Assembly: GCA_029975765.1 (NCBI GenBank)
Contig: JARKOK010000071.1
Span: forward strand, 1-44,390
Source: Aggregatilineales bacterium
GTDB taxonomy: Bacteria; Chloroflexota; Anaerolineae; Aggregatilineales; Phototrophicaceae
Reading direction: 5' to 3'
DNA length: 44,390 bases
The notes under the pieces are model-generated. The model was given only the letters and a program-made list of their open reading frames with translations. It was not told the origin of the DNA and made no database searches. A program made the position numbers and the translations under genes. Shown here in pieces: positions 7,096 through 14,667 of the stretch. Within the stretch, counting starts at the first letter, position 1, and each line of letters starts with the position of its first letter.

Positions 7096-8307
7096 ATGAT
7101 AACACTCGGCCACTGGGACACCCGCCCGGTGACGATCAGTGTCAAACCCAACTGTATCACGGTCAGCGTGGATGACCCGAAAGAGGCTGATGTCTTCAGC
7201 TACGATCTGGCTGGCCGGCTGTGGACGGCCTTCCTCGATGGTACAGCCTACCGTCGCGGGCTGGATGGTAAGATGGTTGCCAAACGGCGGCTGCCGGGGG
7301 AAGCCCGCGAACGCCGCTGGCTGACCCGGACGGAGGCGCTGGCGATTGAAGACCATGCGCGGCAGCAGATGGTGGACTTATACACTGCGATTCAGTCCGG
7401 CGCGGCGCGGTTGAATACACCGCTGCCTGCTGCCGGTCACGCCGCGTTTGAACGCGCCATCAGGTTCGACGCGGCCCGGTCGCAGGCTGATGTTGAACGG
7501 TATGGGCAGGTGTACCAGCCGGTTGGGATTCTGCCACCTGACCAGTATATGGCGGTGGTGCTCCAGGCGACCGAAGGCTGTTCGTTTAACACCTGTAACT
7601 TTTGCAGCTTCTACAAGGAGCGACCGTTTCGTATCAAGCGGCCTGATGAGTTCCGCGCGCACGCCGCCGCCGTGCGCGATTTTTTGGGCGACGGCCTCAG
7701 CCTGCGCCGCACGATCTTCCTGGGGGATGCCAATGCGCTGGTGGTGCCGATGCCCAGACTGATGCCGCTGGTGGATGCTGTCCATGAAGTGTATGATGTA
7801 CCGGCTCTGGGCGGGCTGTACGCTTTTCTGGATGGTTTCAGCGGCGAGAAAAAAACGATCAGCGATTATCGCGCGCTGGCACATAAAGGGCTGACGCGGG
7901 TATACGTCGGGCTGGAAAGCGGCTGCGATGATCTGCTGGCCTTCCTCCGAAAACCCGGTCAGGCGGCAGACAGCGTCCAGGCCGTGCGCGCGATGAAAGC
8001 GGCGGGGGTGGCGGTCGGCGTGATCGTGCTGCTGGGAGCCGGAGGACAGACTTACGCCGCTGCTCATGTGCGCGAAACGATTCGCACCGTCAATGACATG
8101 GGACTGGACGGTGACGACATCCTGTATTTTTCTGAACTGGTGGTAGATGATGATTTGCCCTATGCGCGGGCGGCGTATGAAGCCGGGCTGACACCGCTTG
8201 GCGCAGCCGAACGTATCGCGCAGGGGGAAATGATTGAGGATGGCCTGCGCTTCAGCGGCGAGCCGCCTCAGATCAGCCGCTACGATATCCGGGAGTTTAT
8301 TTACTGA
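7096..8307 (+). CDS. Radical SAM protein with CX4CX2C cluster motif
   Basis: 403 residues from ATG 7096; the track start TTG 7072 lacks support, while GAGGT sits 11 nt before ATG. Residues 1-140 are an N-terminal region I do not recognise. The radical SAM core follows: the cluster motif EGCSFNTCNFCSFY has cysteines at 162, 167 and 170, which is CX4CX2C rather than the usual CX3CX2C. Later strands are TIFLGDANALVV, RVYVGLESG (Elp3/HemN-like SAM contact, GLESG) and VGVIVLLGAGGQ. Such enzymes cleave S-adenosylmethionine at a 4Fe-4S cluster to start radical chemistry; the substrate here is unknown. Its stop codon overlaps the start of the alanyl-tRNA editing gene (TGATG), so the two are translationally coupled, which suggests a link to tRNA or amino acid chemistry. 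Confidence 0.82.
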   Translation: MITLGHWDTRPVTISVKPNCITVSVDDPKEADVFSYDLAGRLWTAFLDGTAYRRGLDGKMVAKRRLPGEARERRWLTRTEALAIEDHARQQMVDLYTAIQSGAARLNTPLPAAGHAAFERAIRFDAARSQADVERYGQVYQPVGILPPDQYMAVVLQATEGCSFNTCNFCSFYKERPFRIKRPDEFRAHAAAVRDFLGDGLSLRRTIFLGDANALVVPMPRLMPLVDAVHEVYDVPALGGLYAFLDGFSGEKKTISDYRALAHKGLTRVYVGLESGCDDLLAFLRKPGQAADSVQAVRAMKAAGVAVGVIVLLGAGGQTYAAAHVRETIRTVNDMGLDGDDILYFSELVVDDDLPYARAAYEAGLTPLGAAERIAQGEMIEDGLRFSGEPPQISRYDIREFIY

Positions 8308-9515
8308 TGGCTGCCAGATTATACTACGACGACTCCTATACCTGTGATTTTACCGCGCAGGTCGTTGAACGGCTGGCGGTGGACGGCCATCCGGCGCTGG
8401 TACTGGATGGCACATACTTTTATCCCGCCAGCGGCGGGCAGCCAGCCGATAGCGGGACGATCAACGGCGTGCCGCTGATGGAACTGCGGACGCGCGAGGA
8501 AGATGGCGCGGTGCTGCATGTGCTGGCAGCGGATATACCTGACTCTACGGTGAACGGCCAGCTTGACTGGTCGCGGCGCTTTGACCACATGCAGCATCAC
8601 ACCGGCCAGCACATTCTGACGCAGGCGTTTGTGCAGGTGGCGGAGGCCCACACCGTTGGTTTTCATTTAAGCCCGGACAGCGTAACGATTGATCTGGACA
8701 AAACCAACCTGACGGCGGAAGCCGTCGCCCAGGCGGAAATGGTCGCCAATCAGATTGTGTGGAACAACCTGCCGGTAACAGCGCGGCTTGTTGAAGAAGA
8801 CGGCGCGACCGGTGTGCGGGTGCGGAAGAAACCCGGCCATCTGTTGACCGACGGCCTGCGGGTGATTGAGATTGGCGGCTTTGACAGGACGGCCTGCGGC
8901 GGCACACACGTCGCGCGTACCGGCGAAATCGGCATCATCAAGGTGCTGAAACCGGAACGGCGGGGCGACAAAACGCGGGTGGAGTTTCGCTGCGGCGGGC
9001 GGGCGCTGGTGGATTACCAGCAGAAGAACGCGGTCGTGAACGCGGTTGTCGCGGCGCTGACATGTAAAGCTGAGGAAATCGAGCCGGGGGTGGCGCGGCT
9101 GCAAGAAGAAGTTCGCAGCCTGACGCGCAGCCTCAAAACAGCCACCGGTCAGTTACTTGAATACGAAGCGGAACGCCTGTTACCTGCCGCGCGCGAAGAC
9201 GACAGCCTTCGTGTAGTCAAACACACCTACGAAGGCCGTGATGCCGGTGAACTCAAACTGCTGGCAAACCGGCTGACCGAATCACCGAATGTCGTGGTGC
9301 TGCTGGGTACAAGCGGCGAAAAAGCACAGTTGGTACTGGCCCGCAGCGCCGATCTAACCCAGGATATGAACGCGCTCATTAAACAGGTGCTGCCGCTGCT
9401 GGGGGCGGCGCGCGGCGGCGGCCAGCCGGCGCTGGCGCAGGGTGGGGGTGTTCGTGCCAGCCGGTTACAGATAGAAGCCGCGCTGGATGCTGCTGAGATG
9501 ATGCTCAGAGCGTAA
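8307..9515 (+). CDS. Alanyl-tRNA editing protein, AlaX-L type with DHHA1 domain
   Basis: 402 residues. The N-terminal beta-barrel (YPASGGQPADSGTI) and the editing site match the second half of alanyl-tRNA synthetase: HHTGQHIL supplies the HxxxH zinc ligands and CGGTHVARTGEIG the C...H ligands. The C-terminal DHHA1-like region contains a coiled stretch (about 245-285, VARLQEEVRSLTRSLKTATG) and the glycine-rich tail GAARGGGQPALAQGGG. There is no aminoacylation domain, so it is a freestanding trans-editing enzyme that hydrolyses Ser- or Gly-tRNA(Ala). The start ATG overlaps the stop of the radical SAM gene by one base. The gene ends convergent with the ribokinase gene, 62 nt away. Confidence 0.9.
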   Translation: MAARLYYDDSYTCDFTAQVVERLAVDGHPALVLDGTYFYPASGGQPADSGTINGVPLMELRTREEDGAVLHVLAADIPDSTVNGQLDWSRRFDHMQHHTGQHILTQAFVQVAEAHTVGFHLSPDSVTIDLDKTNLTAEAVAQAEMVANQIVWNNLPVTARLVEEDGATGVRVRKKPGHLLTDGLRVIEIGGFDRTACGGTHVARTGEIGIIKVLKPERRGDKTRVEFRCGGRALVDYQQKNAVVNAVVAALTCKAEEIEPGVARLQEEVRSLTRSLKTATGQLLEYEAERLLPAAREDDSLRVVKHTYEGRDAGELKLLANRLTESPNVVVLLGTSGEKAQLVLARSADLTQDMNALIKQVLPLLGAARGGGQPALAQGGGVRASRLQIEAALDAAEMMLRA

Positions 9516-9534
9516 CCGGAGGACAAACAGCGCG

Positions 9535-9568
9535 AAAAAAGTACGGACACACTGCTGCGTGCCCGTAC
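9535..9568 (-). terminator. Rho-independent terminator of the ribokinase gene
   Basis: On the minus strand GTACGGGCAC pairs with GTGTCCGTAC (one G-U), and the stem is directly followed by six T residues. It lies 10 nt after the ribokinase stop. The plus side has no T-run, so it serves the minus strand mainly. Confidence 0.75.
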
Positions 9569-9577
9569 CATCATAAT

Positions 9578-10492
9578 CTACCGCTGCGCTGCTAACAATT
9601 CGTCCACTTCGACACGGGTGGGCATACTCGGCGCAGTACCCGGTCGGGTGACACATAACGCCGCCGTCGCGTTGGCGAAGGCAATCGCATCAGGCAGGTC
9701 TTTACCCTCGGCCAGCGCCACCGCCAGCCCACCGTTAAAAGCATCCCCCGCGCCAGTGGTATCCACTACGTTGACTTTATACGTCGGGATCAGCGCGCTG
9801 CTGCCCCGGCGGATATAACTCGCACCCTGCGCGCCCATCGTTACCACAACGGTCTGCTGTTCGGTTGTCAGCAGCGAGCGGGCGGCCTCTGCCACCGCAG
9901 CACCCGGCCTGCCGGACAGCACTTCCAGCTCCGTCTCATTAGGCGTAATGTAGTCGGCCAGTGCCACCACCTCCGCCGGGAGATGACCGGCTGGCGCAGG
10001 ATTCAAAATCGTGCGGATGCCCTGCTGTTTGGCGGCTTTAAGCGCATAGCCTACCATGTCATAATTAACTTCAAGCTGTGTCAGCAGTACATCCGCCCGC
10101 GCGATAACCGCCGCCGCCGAATCGACATCCGAGGGTTTAAGATTCAGGTTCGCGCCTAATACAACCACGATGCTGTTCTCGCCAGAGTCGTCCACGAAGA
10201 TGGGCGCGACGCCGGTTGCATGGTCGGGGTCGCGCACAACATAATCGGTATTAACGCCTTCCTGCTGCCAGAAGCGCACCGCCTGATCGCCAAAGGCATC
10301 CTGCCCCACACGCCCGATGAAGGTGACATCAGCGCCCAACCGCGCTGCCGCCACCGCCTGATTCGAACCTTTGCCGCCGGGGCCGGTGACGAACTTCCGC
10401 CCGCTGACGGTTTCACCGGGGCGCGGCATCCGTTCCATATAGGTGGTGAGATCGGTGTTAAAGCTGCCAACAATCACAATTTTTGCAGTCAT
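9578..10492 (-). CDS. rbsK: Ribokinase (PfkB family)
   Basis: 304 residues, the usual length for ribokinase. It starts with KIVIVGSFNTDLTTYMERMP, and has the first PfkB signature GGKGSNQAVAAARLGADVTF near residue 38 and the second, DTTGAGDAFNGGLAVAL, near 240, whose Asp is the catalytic base. NPAPA and the TPNETEL stretch are also typical. It phosphorylates D-ribose to ribose 5-phosphate in the cytoplasm. The start ATG has GAGGA upstream. No ribose transporter is next to it; it is transcribed divergently from the transaldolase-like gene, which acts in the same sugar-phosphate area. A related PfkB sugar such as deoxyribose cannot be excluded. Confidence 0.88.
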   Translation of the reverse strand: MTAKIVIVGSFNTDLTTYMERMPRPGETVSGRKFVTGPGGKGSNQAVAAARLGADVTFIGRVGQDAFGDQAVRFWQQEGVNTDYVVRDPDHATGVAPIFVDDSGENSIVVVLGANLNLKPSDVDSAAAVIARADVLLTQLEVNYDMVGYALKAAKQQGIRTILNPAPAGHLPAEVVALADYITPNETELEVLSGRPGAAVAEAARSLLTTEQQTVVVTMGAQGASYIRRGSSALIPTYKVNVVDTTGAGDAFNGGLAVALAEGKDLPDAIAFANATAALCVTRPGTAPSMPTRVEVDELLAAQR

Positions 10493-10564
10493 GGGAAGTC
10501 CTCGGCGCCAGAACGCATGAGAAAATATTCATGGCGAAAAGTATACCGCAGGACTATGATTATG

Positions 10565-10582
10565 ACATGCAGCCAAGCATGT
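10565..10582. promoter_or_regulatory. Inverted repeat ACATGC-agccaa-GCATGT in the divergent gap
   Basis: Perfect 6+6 inverted repeat in the 112-bp gap between the divergent ribokinase and transaldolase-like genes, just after TATGAT (10555-10560, a possible -10 box). A possible operator; no regulator gene is nearby. Confidence 0.35.
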
Positions 10583-10604
10583 ATCATGTATAAGGAGAAG
10601 GCTC

Positions 10605-11282
10605 GTGGAAGTTTGGATTTCCGGCACGATTGATGAAGTCACCGCTGCCACCCAGTCCGGTCTGGCCGCTGTGGTCGCTACCAATCCAACGCTGATCGCC
10701 AGATGGACAGCGACCGGCCGCACGCTCGAATCGGTTGTAACCGAGGTGTGCCAGCGAGTGGACGTGCCGGTGTATGTACAGCTTCATGGCCCGAATGTGG
10801 CAGGTTATCTGGCCGAATATGAAACCCTGCGCCATATTTCGCCACAGATTCAGCCCAAGCTGGTAGCCACACATGACGGTATCGCGGCAGCGGCCCAGAT
10901 TGTGAAAGCGAGACATAAGCCGCTGGTGACGGCTGTCTGCACGCTGAATCAGGCCTTTCTGGCGGCAGCAGCGGGTGCAGCCTATATCGCGCCTTACGTC
11001 GGGCGCATCGAAGATGCGGGCGAAGACGCGATTGGTCTGATTGATAAAATCGCCAATCTGTATGCCCGTCAGAACGTCGAAACGAAAATCATCGCCGCCA
11101 GTGTCCGCACGCCGGCTCAGGCCGAAGCTTCGCTGCTGGCCGGGGCGTATGCGGTGGTCGTATTCTACGATGTGTTCCAGCAGTTATTTGAGAGCCATTT
11201 GACACAGGCTTCGATTGAGGGTTTCGAGCGCGATTGGTCGCAGTTTACCTTTGAAGGGCGGGCTGATCTGGCGCGGGCGTAA
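10605..11282 (+). CDS. Transaldolase / fructose-6-phosphate aldolase family protein
   Basis: 225 residues, close to the roughly 220 of the small TalC/FSA-type aldolases. It has the (beta/alpha)8 features in order: MEVWISGTIDEV (first strand), VVATNPTLIAR (the TNPSL-like phosphate region), VPVYVQLHG, QPKLVATHDGIAA with the Schiff-base lysine, VTAVCTLNQAFLAAAAGAAY and KIIAASVRTPAQAEASLLAG. It makes or breaks a C-C bond between DHA-type donors and aldehydes. The start is GTG 10605 with AAGGAG 8 nt upstream, a strong ribosome site. It is divergent from the ribokinase gene and convergent with the phosphotriesterase-like gene. Whether it is a true transaldolase or an FSA-type aldolase cannot be told by eye. 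Confidence 0.85.
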   Translation: MEVWISGTIDEVTAATQSGLAAVVATNPTLIARWTATGRTLESVVTEVCQRVDVPVYVQLHGPNVAGYLAEYETLRHISPQIQPKLVATHDGIAAAAQIVKARHKPLVTAVCTLNQAFLAAAAGAAYIAPYVGRIEDAGEDAIGLIDKIANLYARQNVETKIIAASVRTPAQAEASLLAGAYAVVVFYDVFQQLFESHLTQASIEGFERDWSQFTFEGRADLARA

Positions 11283-11304
11283 CCGACAAACGGCTGTCCG
11301 GCGG

Positions 11305-12234
11305 CTACAGCGGCTGCCATACCAGCCGCCGCGCGACATTCTGTCCCGTGAGTCTGGTAATCGTAGCCGCCTCCACCCCTTCGCTTTGCAGGCGGGGAAT
11401 GATAAGCTTTGGCAGCGCCAGCAGCCCCCATTCGCCGCCCTGATGCGCCCACATACGAGGGTGCGCCAGATCAAGGCCGAGCGCGATGCTGTCGCCAAAA
11501 TCAGCTTGCAGCATGGTTTTCAGCAGCGGCCAGACGTTCTCATTGGGATTATATTTAGGGCGCAGGAATGTATCGTAACCGAGCAGCACACCGGCGCGGG
11601 CGAGATCCTGATGCAGGCCGGTATCCGGCCGTTTGTCCATGTGGCACAGATACAGCCGTGTCGCGGGGATACCCCGGTCGGCAAAAAAGGGAACGAGTTC
11701 TTCCACATTTTTACCCTGTTCGGTATGGATAAGGATGGCCGCGCCGGTCTGCCGGGCGGCGGCGGCAGCGGCTTCCATCAGGGCGCGCATCTGGCCTTCG
11801 ATCAATCCATCGTAACCGATTTTGATAGTCGTCGCCCGCACGGTGCGGCTGCTCTCGCTGACGCCCGCCGTCAGTTCCTCGATGAAATAGGCGGCAGCCT
11901 GCTGTTCGGTAGCCGTCCACAGCCAGCTTTCCAGCGGATAATAACGTTTGAGGTGAAAGCCAGTGGTTGAGGTAATCTGCACGCCGGTGACTTCGGACAG
12001 GTTGGCGAGCATTCGCGCGTCTCGCCCACAGCCACCGGGCTGGCAGTCAATCAGCGCGATCCCACCCGCCGCGCGGAATTCTTCCAGTTCAGCAGTAATC
12101 GTGTCGTAGTCATCAAGAACCGGCGCGCTGTCGTCCATCACGCCGGGAGGCGGTTTAATCCAGGCGTGGGCGTGCCCATCAGCCAGCGTGATGGTTTCAA
12201 CGGGTACTTCTCCCAGCACGGTACGCAGTTTCAT
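11305..12234 (-). CDS. Phosphotriesterase-like metal-dependent hydrolase
   Basis: 309 residues, amidohydrolase-type TIM barrel. The metal site is visible: DGHAHAW (HxH, residues 21-23), TTIKIGYDG with the lysine that is carboxylated in this family, AILIHTEQG, LCHMDKRPD and LGLDLAHP with the last catalytic Asp. Members hydrolyse phosphotriesters or, more naturally, lactones; the physiological substrate is not predictable. Start ATG has AAGGAG 5 nt upstream. It is probably a single gene. It sits between aldolase, ribokinase and GH3 genes, so a sugar lactone is an attractive but unproven substrate. Confidence 0.82.
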   Translation of the reverse strand: MKLRTVLGEVPVETITLADGHAHAWIKPPPGVMDDSAPVLDDYDTITAELEEFRAAGGIALIDCQPGGCGRDARMLANLSEVTGVQITSTTGFHLKRYYPLESWLWTATEQQAAAYFIEELTAGVSESSRTVRATTIKIGYDGLIEGQMRALMEAAAAAARQTGAAILIHTEQGKNVEELVPFFADRGIPATRLYLCHMDKRPDTGLHQDLARAGVLLGYDTFLRPKYNPNENVWPLLKTMLQADFGDSIALGLDLAHPRMWAHQGGEWGLLALPKLIIPRLQSEGVEAATITRLTGQNVARRLVWQPL

Positions 12235-12339
12235 CAGGACTCCTTCACAGGATCAGCCGCTTACGCTCACAGAGACAGATTTGCGCACGGTGGTGAGTGA
12301 TGATCTGCCGTATGTGATTGTACCCTAAAATGAGACGCG

Positions 12340-12367
12340 CGGGGGCAAACCTGCTCGCTCGCCCCCG
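12340..12367. repeat. G/C hairpin CGGGGGC ... GCCCCCG after the GH3 gene
   Basis: 7-bp perfect stem with a 14-nt loop, starting 8 nt past the GH3 stop (minus strand). Only a weak TTTT lies 9-13 nt beyond it. It may be a weak terminator of the GH3 gene or one of the T-less hairpin family. Confidence 0.4.
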
Positions 12368-12374
12368 TGTCCTA

Positions 12375-14522
12375 TCAGTCCAGAAAACGCCGGTCGCCGC
12401 TAACCGTCACGGTGCGGCTGATACCGCTGCTGCCGCGCGCGCCTGGCTGCCCGCCGCCAATGGTCACGCGGAAGATGCCGGGTTCAAGCACCCGCCGCCC
12501 GGCCTCATCCACGAAGGACAGGGCTTCGGGAGTCAGGGTAAACCGGACAGCCGCCGTTTCACCCGGTTTCAGATGCAGCCGCCGGAAGCCTTGCAGTCTG
12601 TGGACAGGCACCGGCGCGCTGGCCTCCAGATCGCTGATATACAGCTGCACGACCTCATCCCCGGCGCGGCTGCCGGTGTTGCGCACCTCGGCATGAAGCG
12701 TGATCGTATCGCTGGTGGTGAAGCTCTCACCCTCAAAGCGTAAGCTGTCGTAGGCGAAGGAGGTATAACTCAGGCCGTAACCGAAGGGGTAGAGCGGTTC
12801 ACCCTGGAAATAGCGGTAAGTGCGCCCGGCCATAGTGTAATCCTCGAACGGTGGCAGATCGTTTACGGACTTATAAAATGTAACCGGCAGCCGCCCGCCG
12901 GGGTTGTAGTCACCAAACAAGACTTCGGCCAGCGCCGTCCCGGCAGCCTGCCCACCATACCAGGTTTCAATAATCGCCGGTAAATGGGCGTCCGCCCAGG
13001 GGGCCGCTATGGCGCTGCCGCCCACCAGCACCAGCACGATGGGCTTGCCTAAGGCGTACAGCTCCTTAAGCAGATTTTCCTGCACGGCGGGTAACGCGAT
13101 GTCCGTCCGGTCGCCCTGGCTTTTGCCATCGGTCACACCTTCTTCCTGACCCTCTTCCCCTTCGATGGCCTGCGACAGCCCACCGACAAACACAATCACG
13201 TCCGCGCGGGCGGCTGCCGCCAGAGCTTCCGCATAACCGCTGGTGTCGCTGCGTAACACGGAACAGCCGCGCGCGTACAGGATTTCCGCCGGCGCGCCCA
13301 GGGCGGCACGAATCCCGGCCAGCGGTGTGACCGTGAAGGACGGCACGCCGTTGTAGTTACCCCACAGCACTTTTTCGTCATCGGCATTCGGGCCGATGAC
13401 GGCGATGGTTTTCAGCGTCTTGGGGAGCGGCAGGGTATTGTCGGCGTTTTTCAGCAGCACGATGGATTCACGGGCTGCCCGCAGCGCCAGCGTCCGGTGT
13501 GCATCACAGTCATTGACGCTGATCGGAAGCTGCGCGTAGGCCACCTGTTCCGGCGGGTCGAACATACCCAGACGGAAGCGCGCCGTGAACAACCGGATCA
13601 CAGCGCGGTCGAGGACAGTTTCATCCAGCAAACCCTGTTTGACCGCTTCCACCAGCGCCTCGTAGGTGCAACCGCAGTTCAGTTCGCAGCCATTTTCGAC
13701 CGCCAGTGCTGCCGCTGCCTCCGGTGTATCTACCACTTTGTGATCGCGGTAGATGTCGTCAATCGCACCGCAGTCCGAGACCACAAAGCCATCAAATCCC
13801 CACCGTTCGCGCAGGATGGTTTGCAGCAGCGTGGGGCTGGCACAGCAGGGTTCGCCGTTCGTGCGGTTATACGCGCCCATGATGGAGGCCGCCTGACCCT
13901 CGCGGATACAGGCTTCAAAAGCGGGCAGATACGTATCCCACAGATCACGCTGGTTAACAACGGCATTGAAGCGGTGACGGTCGGCCTCTGGTCCACTGTG
14001 AACGGCGTAATGTTTGGGGGTGGCGACCAGCTTCAGATAATGTGGATCGTCGCCCTGCAAGCCTTTGACGAACGTGACCCCCAGCCGGGCGGTCAGATAG
14101 GGGTCTTCGCCATAGGTTTCCTGGCCGCGACCCCAGCGCGGATCGCGGAAAATGTTGATGTTTGGCGTCCAGAAGGTGAGGCCGTAGTAAATATCATGGA
14201 CGCCGCGCCGCAGGGCATCGTGATGTTTGGCGCGGGCTTCGTCGCTGATGGCGGCTGCGATCTCCGCCAGCAGATCGGCGTTCCACATGGCGGCCATACC
14301 AATCGCCTGTGGGAAAACGGTGGCAATACCGGCACGACCGACACCATGTAAACACTCGTTCCACCAGTTATAAGCAGGTATCCCCAGCCGTTCAACGGCG
14401 GGCGCATCGTGCAGCGTTTGTGACACTTTTTCTTCCAGTGTCATCCGGGAAACAAGGTCGGCGGCACGGTCTTCAGGATTCAAGATTATATCCTGATACG
14501 GCAATGATGGGGAAGCGGTCAT
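12375..14522 (-). CDS. GH3 beta-glycosidase (beta-xylosidase/glucosidase type)
   Basis: 715 residues. It has the GH3 N-terminal TIM barrel with YNWWNECLHGVGR, as in BXL-type beta-xylosidases, FRDPRWGRGQETYGEDPYL, TPKHYAVHSGPE and GFVVSDCGAIDD, where the Asp (about 250) is the nucleophile. The alpha/beta sandwich follows (SIVLLKNADNTLPLP, VIGPNADD, NYNGVPS), then LPVTFYKSVNDLPPFEDYTM and a C-terminal fibronectin-III-like domain. No signal peptide is seen, so it acts on imported oligosaccharides. The substrate could be xylosides or glucosides. Start ATG 14522 has AAGGA 8 nt upstream. It has its own promoter with an inverted repeat over the -35 region. Confidence 0.9.
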   Translation of the reverse strand: MTASPSLPYQDIILNPEDRAADLVSRMTLEEKVSQTLHDAPAVERLGIPAYNWWNECLHGVGRAGIATVFPQAIGMAAMWNADLLAEIAAAISDEARAKHHDALRRGVHDIYYGLTFWTPNINIFRDPRWGRGQETYGEDPYLTARLGVTFVKGLQGDDPHYLKLVATPKHYAVHSGPEADRHRFNAVVNQRDLWDTYLPAFEACIREGQAASIMGAYNRTNGEPCCASPTLLQTILRERWGFDGFVVSDCGAIDDIYRDHKVVDTPEAAAALAVENGCELNCGCTYEALVEAVKQGLLDETVLDRAVIRLFTARFRLGMFDPPEQVAYAQLPISVNDCDAHRTLALRAARESIVLLKNADNTLPLPKTLKTIAVIGPNADDEKVLWGNYNGVPSFTVTPLAGIRAALGAPAEILYARGCSVLRSDTSGYAEALAAAARADVIVFVGGLSQAIEGEEGQEEGVTDGKSQGDRTDIALPAVQENLLKELYALGKPIVLVLVGGSAIAAPWADAHLPAIIETWYGGQAAGTALAEVLFGDYNPGGRLPVTFYKSVNDLPPFEDYTMAGRTYRYFQGEPLYPFGYGLSYTSFAYDSLRFEGESFTTSDTITLHAEVRNTGSRAGDEVVQLYISDLEASAPVPVHRLQGFRRLHLKPGETAAVRFTLTPEALSFVDEAGRRVLEPGIFRVTIGGGQPGARGSSGISRTVTVSGDRRFLD

Positions 14523-14559
14523 GATTCTATCCTTGCTGGCGATTTTGAGAATAACGGCG

Positions 14560-14596
14560 ATTATAACCGTTTACGGCAGCGCGTCACAATTGACGC
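14560..14596 (-). promoter_or_regulatory. Promoter of the GH3 gene with overlapping inverted repeat
   Basis: On the minus strand TTGTGA (14589-14584), an 18-bp spacer and TATAAT (14565-14560) form a good sigma70 promoter 38 nt before the start codon. The perfect inverted repeat GCGTCA-caat-TGACGC (14581-14596) covers the -35 hexamer, as expected for a repressor site. Confidence 0.6.
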
Positions 14597-14630
14597 GGCG
14601 TTCGGGCAGGTTGTCTGGAATAGAGGGTGA

Positions 14631-14655
14631 TGGGGCGGGTTAGCGGCCCGCCCCA
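14631..14655. repeat. REP-like hairpin TGGGGCGGG ... CCCGCCCCA
   Basis: Perfect 9-bp stem with a 7-nt loop, 13 nt past the stop of the large surface protein gene (minus strand). No T-run. It has the same GGGCGGGTT core as the hairpin at 4806. Confidence 0.6.
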
Positions 14656-14667
14656 CAGGGTATAACC

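Noticed and set aside
13497-14351. 284-aa plus-strand ORF over the GH3 gene
   Set aside because: Antisense shadow; the minus strand carries full GH3 motifs.
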